NCBI RefSeq assembly: GCF_018853445.1
Contig: NZ_JABELD010000003.1
Span: 62,001 to 126,000 of the forward strand
Reading direction: 5' to 3'
DNA: 64,000 nt
Source of the DNA: Acidithiobacillus concretivorus
GTDB taxonomy: Bacteria; Pseudomonadota; Gammaproteobacteria; Acidithiobacillales; Acidithiobacillaceae
The notes below the pieces were generated by a model. It did not search any database and was not told the DNA's origin. It was given only the letters and a program-made list of their open reading frames with translations. Shown here piece after piece: positions 35,758-45,836 of the stretch. A program made the translations under genes and the position numbers. How positions within the stretch are numbered: position 1 is the stretch's first letter; the number at the start of each line of letters is the position of its first letter.

Positions 35758-36930
35758 TTAAATAAAAAATTCCCATGATAAAATATTTTCGATAACGTCA
35801 TGACTTCTTACCGCGTCAAGACATGGAAACGAATGCCCATCATTTTTCTTATAAATACAATTCCAACCACAGTTGAAGCAGCTATTATCTTGCGATGAAA
35901 TCACTAATAGTTTTTCCGCTACACCATCCGGGTATTTACAGTAGTTATTAAACTCCCCACCAGAAACAATAGCCACAGTCGGCCTATCGAACATGACGCC
36001 AATATGCATTGGTGAACTTTCATTACAAATTATAATATCAGCATTTTTTAACAATAAAATATATTCTTTTACAGTTAATTTACCAATGAGATTCTCATGA
36101 GGAAATGGAATTTTCATGCCAGAGATCTTTAGCTTGTCCTTTTCCGTGCCTATAAATATTGGTAGAAGGCTTTTTTTTTCATGTAAGGCTCTAGCAACCT
36201 CAACAAAATTGCTAATTTCCCACTCTCTAACACTAGTGCTTGACCCAACATTAAATATTGCATAATTATTATAAACATATTTTTTTTCAACAACTTTATA
36301 ATCACAATTTTTCAAAAATTCATCATAATTCAGGGCGGTCCCAGCAAGGATTGACATCCTTTCCAACTCATGTATTTTTCCATATTTCCCATCTATCAAC
36401 GTATCAAACCAACGATCACTGATTAACTTTTCGCATGAGTGCCATTCTCTGGCGTCAAAAGCAATTGTTTTCTTTGATTTCGCAGCCCAAGCGATAACAT
36501 CAGCCCCACCTTGCTGCCGGCTTATCCCAGAGTGAATTGTACATGAAAATTTCATGCTTGATATTCTTTTCAAGAATGAAAATCTATAGAGTATGTTTTT
36601 ACGAAATTTATACTCATCAAAAAAAATAAAGCTGTTAACACAATCATAAAATATTTCTTTCATATACATGTGATCAGAACTACATATCAATGTTACATAA
36701 TGCTTTTTTTTCATTTCTAATAGAAGCGGTATTGATAGAATCATATCACCCATACCACCTATTCTAACAACAGCCACACCACCATCTTTTTCAGGACCAA
36801 CCTGTAATGTGCAAATAAAAATAAACATCTTATCAAAAGCATGCCAAACAACTCTAGGGAAGCATTCAACCTTATGTATAAAGCCAATAAAGAACTTATG
36901 TGATTTTAATTTTTTATAAATATAATTCAT
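35758..36930 (-). CDS. GT9 (heptosyltransferase-like) glycosyltransferase, AT-rich
   Basis: 390-residue protein with the GT9 layout: VAVVRIGGMGDMILSIPLL near residues 52-70, FNVGSSTSVREW in the middle, and the donor-site region ICNESSPMHIGVMFDRPTVAI. It ends with a cysteine cluster (SCFNCGWNC). Composition is strikingly AT-rich; one 60-base line at 36841 has 21 G+C. This differs from waaC and the cell-wall genes and suggests horizontal acquisition. It overlaps the next GT9 gene by four bases. The sugar is unknown. Confidence 0.8.
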   Translation of the reverse strand: MNYIYKKLKSHKFFIGFIHKVECFPRVVWHAFDKMFIFICTLQVGPEKDGGVAVVRIGGMGDMILSIPLLLEMKKKHYVTLICSSDHMYMKEIFYDCVNSFIFFDEYKFRKNILYRFSFLKRISSMKFSCTIHSGISRQQGGADVIAWAAKSKKTIAFDAREWHSCEKLISDRWFDTLIDGKYGKIHELERMSILAGTALNYDEFLKNCDYKVVEKKYVYNNYAIFNVGSSTSVREWEISNFVEVARALHEKKSLLPIFIGTEKDKLKISGMKIPFPHENLIGKLTVKEYILLLKNADIIICNESSPMHIGVMFDRPTVAIVSGGEFNNYCKYPDGVAEKLLVISSQDNSCFNCGWNCIYKKNDGHSFPCLDAVRSHDVIENILSWEFFI

Positions 36931-38024
36931 GCTTTACGAACCAAAAAGTTAACGATATTATTACTTAGATTATCTAAAAATAAATTTGTATCAAAATTTT
37001 CAATCAATATTTTTGCCTCTTTATGATAATGAACAGAACTTTTGGTATTAAATATTGCAACCACAGGAATTCCTAAGGCTACCGCCATATGATAAGGACC
37101 AGAATCACTGGATACGAAAGCATCACATAGAGTGATCGCTCCAGTGAGGCTTGTTGGTGAGGTTCTACCGGCAATATCAATTATATGCTCATTATTACCC
37201 CATTTTTCTGTATATTTATTTATAAATGAGTTATTTATAAATCTTTCGTTAGGAGCACCCATTAACAATAAGATATACGGATTCTCTTTGTACGCTCTCC
37301 CAAAAGCCATCACTAATAAATCCAGGTTAGGACGCTTCTTCTCAGCATCTGGAGTACCGCAACCAATATTTAGACCGATTATCGGCAAGTCTTTTGGCAA
37401 GAGCTGCTGCATTTCATCACGAAATAACCGACCATCAGAAGTTTCCGTCAGGACTATGGATTGATCTTCACGGTGCAAACCGAGTGCTACCAGCGCTGCG
37501 AAGTCCCTTTCGGTATAGTCCATTGGCCAGTCGAGTCGCTCATTTTTTGCATATTGCTGCAGACTTGGGCCCGATTTGTCATACATCAATCCACGCCCCA
37601 TAACCTGATCGACGCCGACTATTGCTGCCTTGCAAAAACGACGTAGCCACCTTGCCGCTATGGTAGTTTCCAAACCATGAGGTTCATGATCAATAATTAA
37701 ATCAGGCTGTATCTGCTCGGCAATTTTTCTCAATTCCGGCAATAAACGTCTCCAGGTTCGAGGCCCCACTCCACGCATTCCCCAGAAACGGCCTTCCTGC
37801 ATAGGCAAAAAATGTGCACTGGAAAGCAGAAAATGCTCACGAATCAACGCTTCACTAGGATATCCTGGCCAGCGCGTCAAAAACAGCAAATGCAACTCGA
37901 CATCGGGCCAACGCTTTTTAAGAACGGCCCAAGCCGCAGAGCTGCGGAGAATATCACCTATGCCCGCACTATGGGATTTGATCAGTAAAATACGCCGGGG
38001 ATTGGAGGGAATAGCACGCGCCAT
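36927..38024 (-). CDS. GT9 (heptosyltransferase-like) glycosyltransferase
   Basis: 365 residues. RRILLIKSHSAGIGDILRS at the N-terminus, GLNIGCGTPDAEKKRPN in the middle and AFVSSDSGPYHMAVALGIPVVAIF at the donor site mark the ADP-heptose:LPS heptosyltransferase family. The open frame continues to 38129, but that would overlap the next gene by 83 bases; ATG at 38024 (MARAIPS) gives the normal family start. The first two thirds have ordinary composition while the 3' end is AT-rich, so the boundary of the unusual segment may fall inside this gene. Confidence 0.8.
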   Translation of the reverse strand: MARAIPSNPRRILLIKSHSAGIGDILRSSAAWAVLKKRWPDVELHLLFLTRWPGYPSEALIREHFLLSSAHFLPMQEGRFWGMRGVGPRTWRRLLPELRKIAEQIQPDLIIDHEPHGLETTIAARWLRRFCKAAIVGVDQVMGRGLMYDKSGPSLQQYAKNERLDWPMDYTERDFAALVALGLHREDQSIVLTETSDGRLFRDEMQQLLPKDLPIIGLNIGCGTPDAEKKRPNLDLLVMAFGRAYKENPYILLLMGAPNERFINNSFINKYTEKWGNNEHIIDIAGRTSPTSLTGAITLCDAFVSSDSGPYHMAVALGIPVVAIFNTKSSVHYHKEAKILIENFDTNLFLDNLSNNIVNFLVRKA

Positions 38025-38046
38025 GTTTAGCCTGTAAAACCAGCAG

Positions 38047-39123
38047 TCATTGCTGCAAATCCTGCAAAAAATTGGAGGCAATGTTTTCTGAGGCAAATCC
38101 TGTTGCGTAAACCGGTCCTGCATGAGCAAATTTTTCTCGCAGAGCCGGATTCGCCAACAAGCTCAGCAGGGCATTCTCCCAGCGCTTAACATCTCCAGCC
38201 GGCAACAGCCATCCTCCCTGTCCATCCACAAAACTTTCGGGAATACCCCCTATGTCCGCGCCCAGCACTGGTGTCCCGCAGGCTTGCGCCTCCAGACAAA
38301 CCCTCCCGAAAGTATCGGGTTCTATGGACGGCAGGGCCAGAGCATCCATCACACTATACCAAGGCATTACCGGATTTTGCCAACCCAGCACATAGTGCCA
38401 GGGTTTGTTGGCTAGGCGAGAGCGCAATTCTTCCTCATGGGCTCCACCGCCTAACCATAAGCCATGAACATGCGCATTTTGGGCGTGGGCGGCGTCAATG
38501 GCGTCGGCCAACATGAAAACGCCTTTACCACGATGCCAGGCACCCACAAAACCCAACAGGAAATCTGCATCAGTCAGCCCTAAATCGCGTCGCCGGTTTT
38601 GACGGACTTCGACATCTCGATGGAATTCTGCCAGGTTGATGGGATTCAGGAGCACTTCTACCCGCGCCGGAGGAATGCCCTGTTCAATCAGACGGCGACG
38701 CAAGTATTCGGATATGGCGAAAAGCCGCAAGGGCCAGCGGGATAAAAGCCAGCGGGTGCTAGGTCTGAGGCGTAAATCCATATGCCGGAACAAGGCCAGA
38801 GGACGTCCACTCATCCGACTGAGCATGGCCAGTGGCCAGTATTCCTTGCTGAAACTCCCGATCAGCCAATCGGGTTGCACAAGACGGATAATTTTCCATA
38901 GCTGGCGCATGGCTGGCACATCGGCACTGTTACGAAACACCCCATAGTGCAACTTGACCAAACTGTCAGACAAAGCCTCGCCAATATGTCCCTGGGGATG
39001 CACGAAAGCATGCATGTCCACGCCGGCATCCGCCAAAGCCCGACACATGGTGATCATGTGGGTTTCTGTACCTCCCCCCCCCGGATTTGTACCCACCCAG
39101 AGCAAACGTAACACGGTGCTCAA
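38047..39123 (-). CDS. GT4 family glycosyltransferase
   Basis: 358-residue GT-B enzyme. The N-terminus VLRLLWVGTNPGGGGTETH holds the glycine-rich acceptor loop. The donor domain has LLGFVGAWHRGKGVFML and the E-x7-E type motif around LPSIEPDTFGRVCLEAQACGTPVLG. The family transfers hexoses or related sugars from nucleotide donors. Location between GT9 genes and a polysaccharide deacetylase suggests LPS core or another surface glycan. It overlaps the deacetylase start by four bases. Confidence 0.85.
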   Translation of the reverse strand: MSTVLRLLWVGTNPGGGGTETHMITMCRALADAGVDMHAFVHPQGHIGEALSDSLVKLHYGVFRNSADVPAMRQLWKIIRLVQPDWLIGSFSKEYWPLAMLSRMSGRPLALFRHMDLRLRPSTRWLLSRWPLRLFAISEYLRRRLIEQGIPPARVEVLLNPINLAEFHRDVEVRQNRRRDLGLTDADFLLGFVGAWHRGKGVFMLADAIDAAHAQNAHVHGLWLGGGAHEEELRSRLANKPWHYVLGWQNPVMPWYSVMDALALPSIEPDTFGRVCLEAQACGTPVLGADIGGIPESFVDGQGGWLLPAGDVKRWENALLSLLANPALREKFAHAGPVYATGFASENIASNFLQDLQQ

Positions 39124-39836
39124 TGTCGATCCTCATGTGCCGTCCAGATCTGCATGGGGAATACGTGCGGGCCGTGATGTCCGCCTACCATGACGCGCGG
39201 CAGGTCAAAAGGATCGTCCTCCCCCGCTCGGGCACGCCCCCGGCGCACGGTCACTGCCGCTAAAAACCCGGCCTGTTTTGCCGCTTCACGCTCGCGCTGT
39301 CCTGCGGCCCCGTAGGGATAACAAAATTGCGTGATGGGAACGTCCAACAATTTTTCCAGATCCTGACGAGAACCGGCCATTTCGTTCAGCAGATCCGCTT
39401 CTGTCAGATCCGGCAGACGGGGATGATGACGACTATGGGCGCCGACTTCCATTCCGGCAGCTTGCCATTGACGCAATTCGGCTTCGGACATCAACGGCTT
39501 GTGTACACCCAGATCTTCCGCATCCCAAGCATTATCCGCGCCCAGGGCCGCGCTGACCATGTAACAGGTCGCCGTAAATCCATAATGCAGCAAAACCGGC
39601 AAGGCGTTTTCTAGATTATCCCGATAACCATCATCAAAGGTAATGGCGACTACTTTTCCTTTGGCTTCTCCACCAATATAGGGCATGGCCGCAGACATGG
39701 ACAAACCCTGATAACCAAAGCGATGCAGCAATGCCATCTGCCGCCGGAATCGTTCTGGAGAAACATAAAGACCGCGCAATTTCACCCCGTTGGGTGCGCG
39801 GTCAATATTGTGATACATCAAAATAGGCACGGCCAT
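39120..39836 (-). CDS. Polysaccharide deacetylase (NodB homology)
   Basis: 238 residues of the carbohydrate esterase 4 fold. The N-terminus ILMYHNIDRAP, the catalytic motif VAITFDDGYRDN (first Asp pair), GAHSRHHPRLPDL (zinc histidines) and FCYPYGAAG fit NodB-type deacetylases, which remove N- or O-acetyl groups from glycans. No signal peptide is apparent, so action on a cytoplasmic lipid-linked sugar is possible. It overlaps the GT2 stop by one base (TGATG) and the GT4 gene by four. Confidence 0.88.
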   Translation of the reverse strand: MAVPILMYHNIDRAPNGVKLRGLYVSPERFRRQMALLHRFGYQGLSMSAAMPYIGGEAKGKVVAITFDDGYRDNLENALPVLLHYGFTATCYMVSAALGADNAWDAEDLGVHKPLMSEAELRQWQAAGMEVGAHSRHHPRLPDLTEADLLNEMAGSRQDLEKLLDVPITQFCYPYGAAGQREREAAKQAGFLAAVTVRRGRARAGEDDPFDLPRVMVGGHHGPHVFPMQIWTAHEDRH

Positions 39837-40804
39837 CAGGGTTCGGCACCTGGGTCAAGATGCACCGTATGGCGAATTACATAAGTCTTTTTATCCTGGG
39901 ATTCATGGTATATCCGCGACAACATCTCCCCGACAATACCCGTATTCAAAAACTGCAGCCCTCCCAGAAAAAACAGGACGCCAGCAATGAGCATGGGCCG
40001 ACCGGAAATCTCTGCACCTTCGGCGAATTTATCAATAAACAAATAAATCAGCATGCCGGAGCCCACAAACAGCGAAAACAACCCGACGGTACCAAAAAAA
40101 TGCATGGGTCGCTGGCTGTAACCCAGAAAAAACTTAACAAACAACAAGTCTACCAGCACCCGAAAAGTTCGGGAAATCCCGTACTTACTCTTACCTGCCA
40201 CACGCGCATGGTGACGCACGGGCACTTCCACAATTCGATCGGTGTAAGTCAGGGTCGATAACCAGGCCGGAATAAAGCGGTGCATTTCTCCATAAAGGCG
40301 CACGCCCTTGATCACCGAAGCCCGGTAGGCTTTGAGCGTGCATCCATAATCATGTAAGCGCACACCCGTAAAACGGCGAATAAGTCGATTGGCAATACGC
40401 GAAGGTATTTTGCGCAAAAACAGGCCATCTTGACGATTTTTGCGCCAACCCGCTACTACATCCAGATTTTCAGCCAGCAAGCGCTCGGCCAAAGGGAGAA
40501 TATCCTGTGGATCATTTTGCAGGTCCGCATCCAGGGTCACGATGACCTCCCCCTGGGCGGCATCAATTCCCGCCTGCATGGCCGCTGTCTGGCCAAAATT
40601 TCTTTGCAGATGAATCATCTTGAAATGGTCTCCGCGTGCTGCGGCTTCCCGGTCCAGGGCCGCCGCACTGCCATCACGACTACCATCATCGACAATGATG
40701 ATTTCTACATCAGCCCCGTCCAGCGCCACACTCAAGGCATCACAAAGCGGTGTGACGTTATCAATTTCATTATACAGCGGAATCACGACCGAAATTCGGG
40801 GCAC
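39836..40804 (-). CDS. GT2 glycosyltransferase with C-terminal membrane helices (ArnC/DPM-like)
   Basis: 322 residues. The N-terminal GT-A domain has VVIPLYNEIDNVTPL, IIIVDDGSRDGSAA, FGQTAAMQAGIDAAQG and the metal site TLDADLQNDPQ. Two membrane spans follow at about 230-255 and 265-290. This is the architecture of undecaprenyl- or dolichyl-phosphate sugar transferases such as ArnC. With the adjacent deacetylase it resembles a pair that builds and deacylates a lipid-linked sugar, by analogy with ArnC/ArnD; an arn pathway is not otherwise visible. Confidence 0.85.
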   Translation of the reverse strand: MPRISVVIPLYNEIDNVTPLCDALSVALDGADVEIIIVDDGSRDGSAAALDREAAARGDHFKMIHLQRNFGQTAAMQAGIDAAQGEVIVTLDADLQNDPQDILPLAERLLAENLDVVAGWRKNRQDGLFLRKIPSRIANRLIRRFTGVRLHDYGCTLKAYRASVIKGVRLYGEMHRFIPAWLSTLTYTDRIVEVPVRHHARVAGKSKYGISRTFRVLVDLLFVKFFLGYSQRPMHFFGTVGLFSLFVGSGMLIYLFIDKFAEGAEISGRPMLIAGVLFFLGGLQFLNTGIVGEMLSRIYHESQDKKTYVIRHTVHLDPGAEP

Positions 40805-41794
40805 TCAGGGCCTCCAATAGCGCAGAAAGTGACTGGTAGCAGTAAAAGGATCAGAAGCCTCGATAATTCCCGAGAGGATGGCAACCCCACTGGCCCCGGC
40901 CGCCATTGCCGCAGGAACACGCTCCGCCGTTAGCCCACCCAAGGCAATAAGCGGGATAGCCGATGTTTCCGCTAGTTCAGCAAAAACTTTTTCGCCTAAA
41001 GGCAAGGTATCCGGATGCGAGCGGGTGGAAAACAATGGGGAAAGCAGGGCATAACGGGCTCCCGCCCGGGCCGCCTGATGAATTCCCTCGGCATCATGAC
41101 AGGAAACACCAAAAGCTTCTGCAGGCCGCAAGCCAGCATCCAATTGGGATTGCGTCAAATGGCGACCGCTATGCGGCCAGTCCGGCAGAGGTTCAGGATG
41201 ATTTAGCCAGACCTGCGCACCTTCAGCCAGCGATTCTGTGCAAAGGGATTCCAACAACTTCGCGTGCTCTCCATCCACGGAATTTTTGCAACGCAGGATC
41301 ACCCATTGCAGGCCGGCTCTCAGGGCTTCTCGCCAGGCATGAGCGAATGCCTGAGGCTCCACACGGGCCGGATCTGCAATCAGACACAGTGGCGGATGCG
41401 GCAAATATTCTTCCAATACTGCTGCCGTCATCCGCAGGTTGGCGGGCAGACATTCCAACGCTGGAATTTCCCAGGGGAATAACCAGCGAACTTGCTGCCC
41501 TTCCTTACCATGAGCTGCACCGTCCCAGCGTCGCACCCGGTAAAAATGCAGGCGCACCGTCCGCTCTGGGTAGGTATAATCCAGGGTCCGGAATGCTTCC
41601 GCATCCAGCACCCTGATGCCAATCTCTTCCCATAACTCGCGATGCAGAGCCTCCACAGGCGTTTCTCCGGGGTCCACCTTGCCACCCGGAAACTCCCAAA
41701 ACCCCGGCCAGGGTTTGCCTTCAGGGCGCAAGGAAATAAGCAGACGACCATTTTCGTCCTCAAGAATACCCGTGGCTACAGGAACGACTGTCAT
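40805..41794 (-). CDS. Nudix hydrolase-thiamine phosphate synthase-like fusion
   Basis: A 329-residue two-domain protein. Residues about 1-130 are a MutT-type Nudix domain with the box GKVDPGETPVEALHRELW followed by EEIG, where the REx2EE residues are intact. Residues about 135-329 resemble ThiE/TenI TIM barrels, ending in IALGGLTAERVPAAMAAGA. This fusion is known in several proteobacteria near secA and argJ. The Nudix part may clear oxidised nucleotides; whether the ThiE-like part makes thiamine phosphate is uncertain. It shares one base with argJ. Confidence 0.9.
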   Translation of the reverse strand: MTVVPVATGILEDENGRLLISLRPEGKPWPGFWEFPGGKVDPGETPVEALHRELWEEIGIRVLDAEAFRTLDYTYPERTVRLHFYRVRRWDGAAHGKEGQQVRWLFPWEIPALECLPANLRMTAAVLEEYLPHPPLCLIADPARVEPQAFAHAWREALRAGLQWVILRCKNSVDGEHAKLLESLCTESLAEGAQVWLNHPEPLPDWPHSGRHLTQSQLDAGLRPAEAFGVSCHDAEGIHQAARAGARYALLSPLFSTRSHPDTLPLGEKVFAELAETSAIPLIALGGLTAERVPAAMAAGASGVAILSGIIEASDPFTATSHFLRYWRP

Positions 41795-43020
41795 CAGCTG
41801 CGATAATCGGCGTTAATACGCACGTAGTCATAGGATAAATCGCAGGTCCAGATTGTTGCGCTCGCCAGCCCGCGACCCAAATCCACCCGCACCGGGATTT
41901 CTGCCTCAGCCATCACTGCCTGCCCGGCAGCCTCGGTGTAATCAGGATCTCGGGCCCCATCCCGGACGATTTGCGTGTTCCCCAAGCTGACCTGAACCTT
42001 GTCCACTTCCAGATCATCGATCCCGGCTGAACCAATGGCGGCCAACAAACGTCCCCAGTTGGGGTCTGAAGCAAAAAAGGCGGTCTTGATCAAAGGACTG
42101 TGAGCCATGCGATAAGCCACCTGCAGACATTCCTCCTCATTGCGCCCCCCTGCAATGTGGATAGGAATAAATTTGCTGGCGCCCTCGCCATCCCGAACAA
42201 TAGCCTGGGCCAAAAATTGGGCCACCTCGGTGATTACCGCACAGAGCGGCGCATAACGCGGATCTTCGACACTGCTAATGGGCTCAGCGGCAATTTTGCC
42301 CGTCGCCATCAAAATACAGGCGTCATTGGTAGACGTGTCTCCATCTACCGTAATTCGATTAAACGATTGCGCCATGGCATCCTGCAGACACTGTTGCAAA
42401 GCTTCTCCCTGCAAAGTGGCATCGGTAGCCATATAAGCCAGCATCGTCGCCATATCCGGACGAATCATCCCGGAACCCTTGGCCATGCCGGTTACCGTCA
42501 CTACCTGACCATCCAGATCAATCTGCCGCGAGCAGGCCTTGGGGATGGTATCGGTGGTCATGATGGCAGCGGCAGCTATTTCCCAATGATTTCCATCCAG
42601 GTGTATTTTTAATGCGGGAAGCGCCGCAGAGATTTTTCCGGCCAGATCTACCGGTTCACCAATCACACCGGTGGAAAATGGCAACACGGACCCTGAAGAA
42701 CAATTCAAAGCTGCGGCCACAACCTGGCAGGAATCTTCCGCCGCCCGCAAGCCTGCAGCCCCCGTACCCGCATTGGCATTACCCGTATTGATAACCAGCG
42801 CCCGGATGGGGGTTGCCGAGGACAAATGCTGCTGGGCCACCAATACCGGAGCTGCCGAGAAGCGGTTCCGCGTAAACACTCCCGCTACCTGAGTGCCTTC
42901 ATCCACAACAATCAGGGTGAGATCACGGCGTCCGGCATAGCGGATGCCTGCTTCGGTGACCGCCAGCCGCAAACCGGCTACAGGCAGTAAATCGTGGGGA
43001 GGAAGAAGGCCAACAGCCAT
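41794..43020 (-). CDS. argJ: Bifunctional ornithine acetyltransferase/N-acetylglutamate synthase
   Basis: Recycles the acetyl group between ornithine and glutamate in arginine biosynthesis. The 408-residue precursor self-cleaves before the threonine in PDMATMLAYMATDA to give alpha and beta chains. Other motifs include GTQVAGVFTRNRFSAAPV, NTGNANAGTG and VDGDTSTNDACILMATG. The ArgJ route, together with argB here, indicates the cyclic acetyl pathway. It starts nine bases after secA on the same strand. Confidence 0.95.
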   Translation of the reverse strand: MAVGLLPPHDLLPVAGLRLAVTEAGIRYAGRRDLTLIVVDEGTQVAGVFTRNRFSAAPVLVAQQHLSSATPIRALVINTGNANAGTGAAGLRAAEDSCQVVAAALNCSSGSVLPFSTGVIGEPVDLAGKISAALPALKIHLDGNHWEIAAAAIMTTDTIPKACSRQIDLDGQVVTVTGMAKGSGMIRPDMATMLAYMATDATLQGEALQQCLQDAMAQSFNRITVDGDTSTNDACILMATGKIAAEPISSVEDPRYAPLCAVITEVAQFLAQAIVRDGEGASKFIPIHIAGGRNEEECLQVAYRMAHSPLIKTAFFASDPNWGRLLAAIGSAGIDDLEVDKVQVSLGNTQIVRDGARDPDYTEAAGQAVMAEAEIPVRVDLGRGLASATIWTCDLSYDYVRINADYRS

Positions 43021-43029
43021 AGCAGCTCC

Positions 43030-45786
43030 TTATTGTAAGCGTCCGTGACAATGCTTGTATTTTTTGCCTGATCCACAGGGGCAGGGCTGATTCCGGCCAA
43101 TTTTGTCATCGGCAATCAGCGGCGACTGCGTCGGAGAATGGGGCGACGTATCCGTCAGCTGTTCACCGGGCACACTCCCGGCTAATGCGGTCAAGCCTAA
43201 ATTTTCAGCTCCCGACTCCGCCGCAAAATCAGGATGAGAAAACTGTAAGTGCTGGGGTGCGGCGGCACGCGCCAGAGCGTCCCAATCCATGGTTTCCGCC
43301 GCCGGACTGACATGCAGACGCGACAAGGTACTGATGACCTCTTCGCGCATGCGCGCCAACATACTGTTGAACATCGCCAAGGATTCTTTTTTATATTCCT
43401 GCTTGGGATTTTTCTGTGCATAACCACGTAAATGAATGCCTTCGCGAAGATGATCCATACTTGCCAGATGATCTTTCCACTGGCTGTCCAGCACCTGCAG
43501 CATGATGGACTTTTCAAAATGGCGCGCCATTTCACTACCCATCAAGGCTTCTTTCTCGGCATAAGATGTCTGCACCAGCTCCATGACTTTGCTGCGCAGA
43601 CCTTCGTAGTTTAAACGCTTGTCCAGTTCCAGCCACCGCTCGACTGGAGCTTCCAGCCCAAAAACCCGCTGCAGGGCCGACTCCAGACCAGGAACATCCC
43701 ATTCTTCTTCCATGACCCCGGCAGGGGTGTGGTCTGCCAGCACAGCATCCAGTACATCTTCACGCAACACCTGGATTTCCTCACTGACATCATCCGCATC
43801 CATAAAAGCATTGCGCTGCTGATAAATGATTTTGCGCTGCTCATTCGCTACATCATCATATTCCAGCAGTTGCTTGCGAATATCGAAGTTACGGCTTTCG
43901 ACCTTGCGCTGCGCATTTTCAATGGATTTGGTGACCCAGGGATGTTCGATGGCCTCGCCCTCTTTCATCCCCAGTTTCTGCATCAGTCCACCCAAACGGT
44001 CACTGCCGAAAATCCGCATCAGCGGATCTTCCAGACACAGATAAAAGCGAGTGGTGCCCGGATCACCCTGACGACCGGAACGACCCCGCAACTGATTATC
44101 AACCCGCCGGGATTCATGACGTTCCGTACCGATAATATGCAGGCCACCCGCTTCAATTGCCCGGTCATGCAAGCCTTGCCAACCATTTTTCAGGGATTCG
44201 GCGCGCTCACTTTTACGCGCTTCATCCATGTCCGGATCTGCCAGCACCATATCCACCTGATGCCCCACATTGCCGCCCAGCACAATATCCGTACCACGGC
44301 CGGCCATATTGGTGGCAATGGTTACCGCTCCGGGCGTACCCGCCTGGGCGATAATTTCTGCCTCTCTTTGGTGTTGCTTGGCGTTCAACACTTCATGGGG
44401 AATTTTTGCCTGCTTGAGCAAATGTGAGAGAAACTCGTTGTGCTCAATGGAGGTTGTACCCACCAACACCGGTTGTCCACGCTGATGACAATCACGAATA
44501 TCCTCAACAATCGCCGTCCATTTTTCCTGAGCCGTGCGATAAATCAGATCCGCCATATCCAGACGCCGAACCGGCTTGTGGGTCGGGATAACCACCACTT
44601 CCAGATTGTAAATCTGATTCAGTTCAAACGCTTCGGTATCTGCCGTGCCGGTCATTCCGGAAAGCTTGTCGTACATCCGGAAATAATTCTGGAAGGTAAT
44701 GGAAGCCAGCGTCTGGTTTTCATTCTGGACCTCGACCCCTTCCTTGGCTTCCACTGCCTGATGTAATCCATCAGACCAGCGCCGCCCGGTCATCATACGA
44801 CCGGTAAATTCATCCACAATACAAACTTCACCATCTCGGACAATGTAGTCCGTTTCGCGATGATAAATGACGTGCGCCCGCAGCGCCTGATTCAGATGAT
44901 GTACCAGGGTGACATTAGCCAGATCGTAAAGATTATCTTCAGTCAGCAGGCCATGTTCAGCCATGAGCCTTTCGGCCTTTTCGATACCTTCCTCGGTGAG
45001 CATCACCTGCTTGGCTTTTTCGTCAACCGTGTAATCTTCCTCGACAACAAATTGCCCTACCAGCTTGTCTACCCGGAAATACAAATCCGTATTTTCTTCC
45101 GTGGGGCCGCTGATAATCAGAGGAGTCCGCGCTTCATCAATGAGGATGGAGTCTACTTCGTCAATAATGGCGTAATGCAAACCACGCTGGACCCGGTCAG
45201 CAGGCGAAAAAGCCATATTGTCGCGCAAATAATCGAAGCCGAATTCATTATTGGTACCGTAGGTAATATCGGCTGCATAAGCCGCCCGCCGGTCTTCCGT
45301 GGCCAAATCGGAAATGATGGTACCCACGCTGAGACCCAGAAAATTATGTATTTTGGCAACCCACTGGGCATCACGGCTAGCCAGATAATCATTGACGGTA
45401 ATTACGTGCACGCCCTTGCCCGACAAGGCATTCAGATAGGCGGGCAGCGTAGCGACCAGCGTCTTGCCTTCGCCAGTCCGCATTTCTGCGATTTTGCCCT
45501 CATGCAGCATGTATCCGCCAATCAACTGCACGTCATAATGGCGCATACCTATTACCCGCCGGGTAGCTTCGCGAACCACAGCAAAAGCCTCGGGCAGCAC
45601 GGCATCCAGGCTTTCACCCCGGGCGATACGCTCTTTGAAAAGAGCTGTCTGCCCAGCCAGACTGCTATCGTCCATGGCTTGGTATTGCTCTTCCAGCGCA
45701 TTGATCCTGACCACTACAGCACGGGCTTTCTTAATCAGACGCTCATTGCGACTACCAACCACATGACGGATGATGGTTCCAAACAT
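43030..45786 (-). CDS. secA: Preprotein translocase ATPase SecA
   Basis: Motor ATPase of the Sec pathway, at the inner face of the cytoplasmic membrane. The 918-residue protein has Walker A MRTGEGKT (near residue 103), [15 protein letters not shown] for motif [13 protein letters not shown], and [11 protein letters not shown] near residue 580. The C-terminal zinc-binding tail is [14 protein letters not shown], which contacts SecB and phospholipids. Length is normal. It is divergent from dciA and upstream of argJ. Confidence 0.97.
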   Translation of the reverse strand: MFGTIIRHVVGSRNERLIKKARAVVVRINALEEQYQAMDDSSLAGQTALFKERIARGESLDAVLPEAFAVVREATRRVIGMRHYDVQLIGGYMLHEGKIAEMRTGEGKTLVATLPAYLNALSGKGVHVITVNDYLASRDAQWVAKIHNFLGLSVGTIISDLATEDRRAAYAADITYGTNNEFGFDYLRDNMAFSPADRVQRGLHYAIIDEVDSILIDEARTPLIISGPTEENTDLYFRVDKLVGQFVVEEDYTVDEKAKQVMLTEEGIEKAERLMAEHGLLTEDNLYDLANVTLVHHLNQALRAHVIYHRETDYIVRDGEVCIVDEFTGRMMTGRRWSDGLHQAVEAKEGVEVQNENQTLASITFQNYFRMYDKLSGMTGTADTEAFELNQIYNLEVVVIPTHKPVRRLDMADLIYRTAQEKWTAIVEDIRDCHQRGQPVLVGTTSIEHNEFLSHLLKQAKIPHEVLNAKQHQREAEIIAQAGTPGAVTIATNMAGRGTDIVLGGNVGHQVDMVLADPDMDEARKSERAESLKNGWQGLHDRAIEAGGLHIIGTERHESRRVDNQLRGRSGRQGDPGTTRFYLCLEDPLMRIFGSDRLGGLMQKLGMKEGEAIEHPWVTKSIENAQRKVESRNFDIRKQLLEYDDVANEQRKIIYQQRNAFMDADDVSEEIQVLREDVLDAVLADHTPAGVMEEEWDVPGLESALQRVFGLEAPVERWLELDKRLNYEGLRSKVMELVQTSYAEKEALMGSEMARHFEKSIMLQVLDSQWKDHLASMDHLREGIHLRGYAQKNPKQEYKKESLAMFNSMLARMREEVISTLSRLHVSPAAETMDWDALARAAAPQHLQFSHPDFAAESGAENLGLTALAGSVPGEQLTDTSPHSPTQSPLIADDKIGRNQPCPCGSGKKYKHCHGRLQ

Positions 45787-45836
45787 GAATAGACAAACCT
45801 AGGTAAAAAATATTTTGCAGGTTAGCATGAAAGCCC

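Noticed and set aside
38025-38129. N-terminal extension of the GT9 gene to 38129
   Set aside because: It would overlap the GT4 gene by 83 bases with no family support; ATG at 38024 gives the normal start.
44860-45792. 310-codon open frame on the plus strand
   Set aside because: Antisense to secA, which is unambiguous; no protein-family features.
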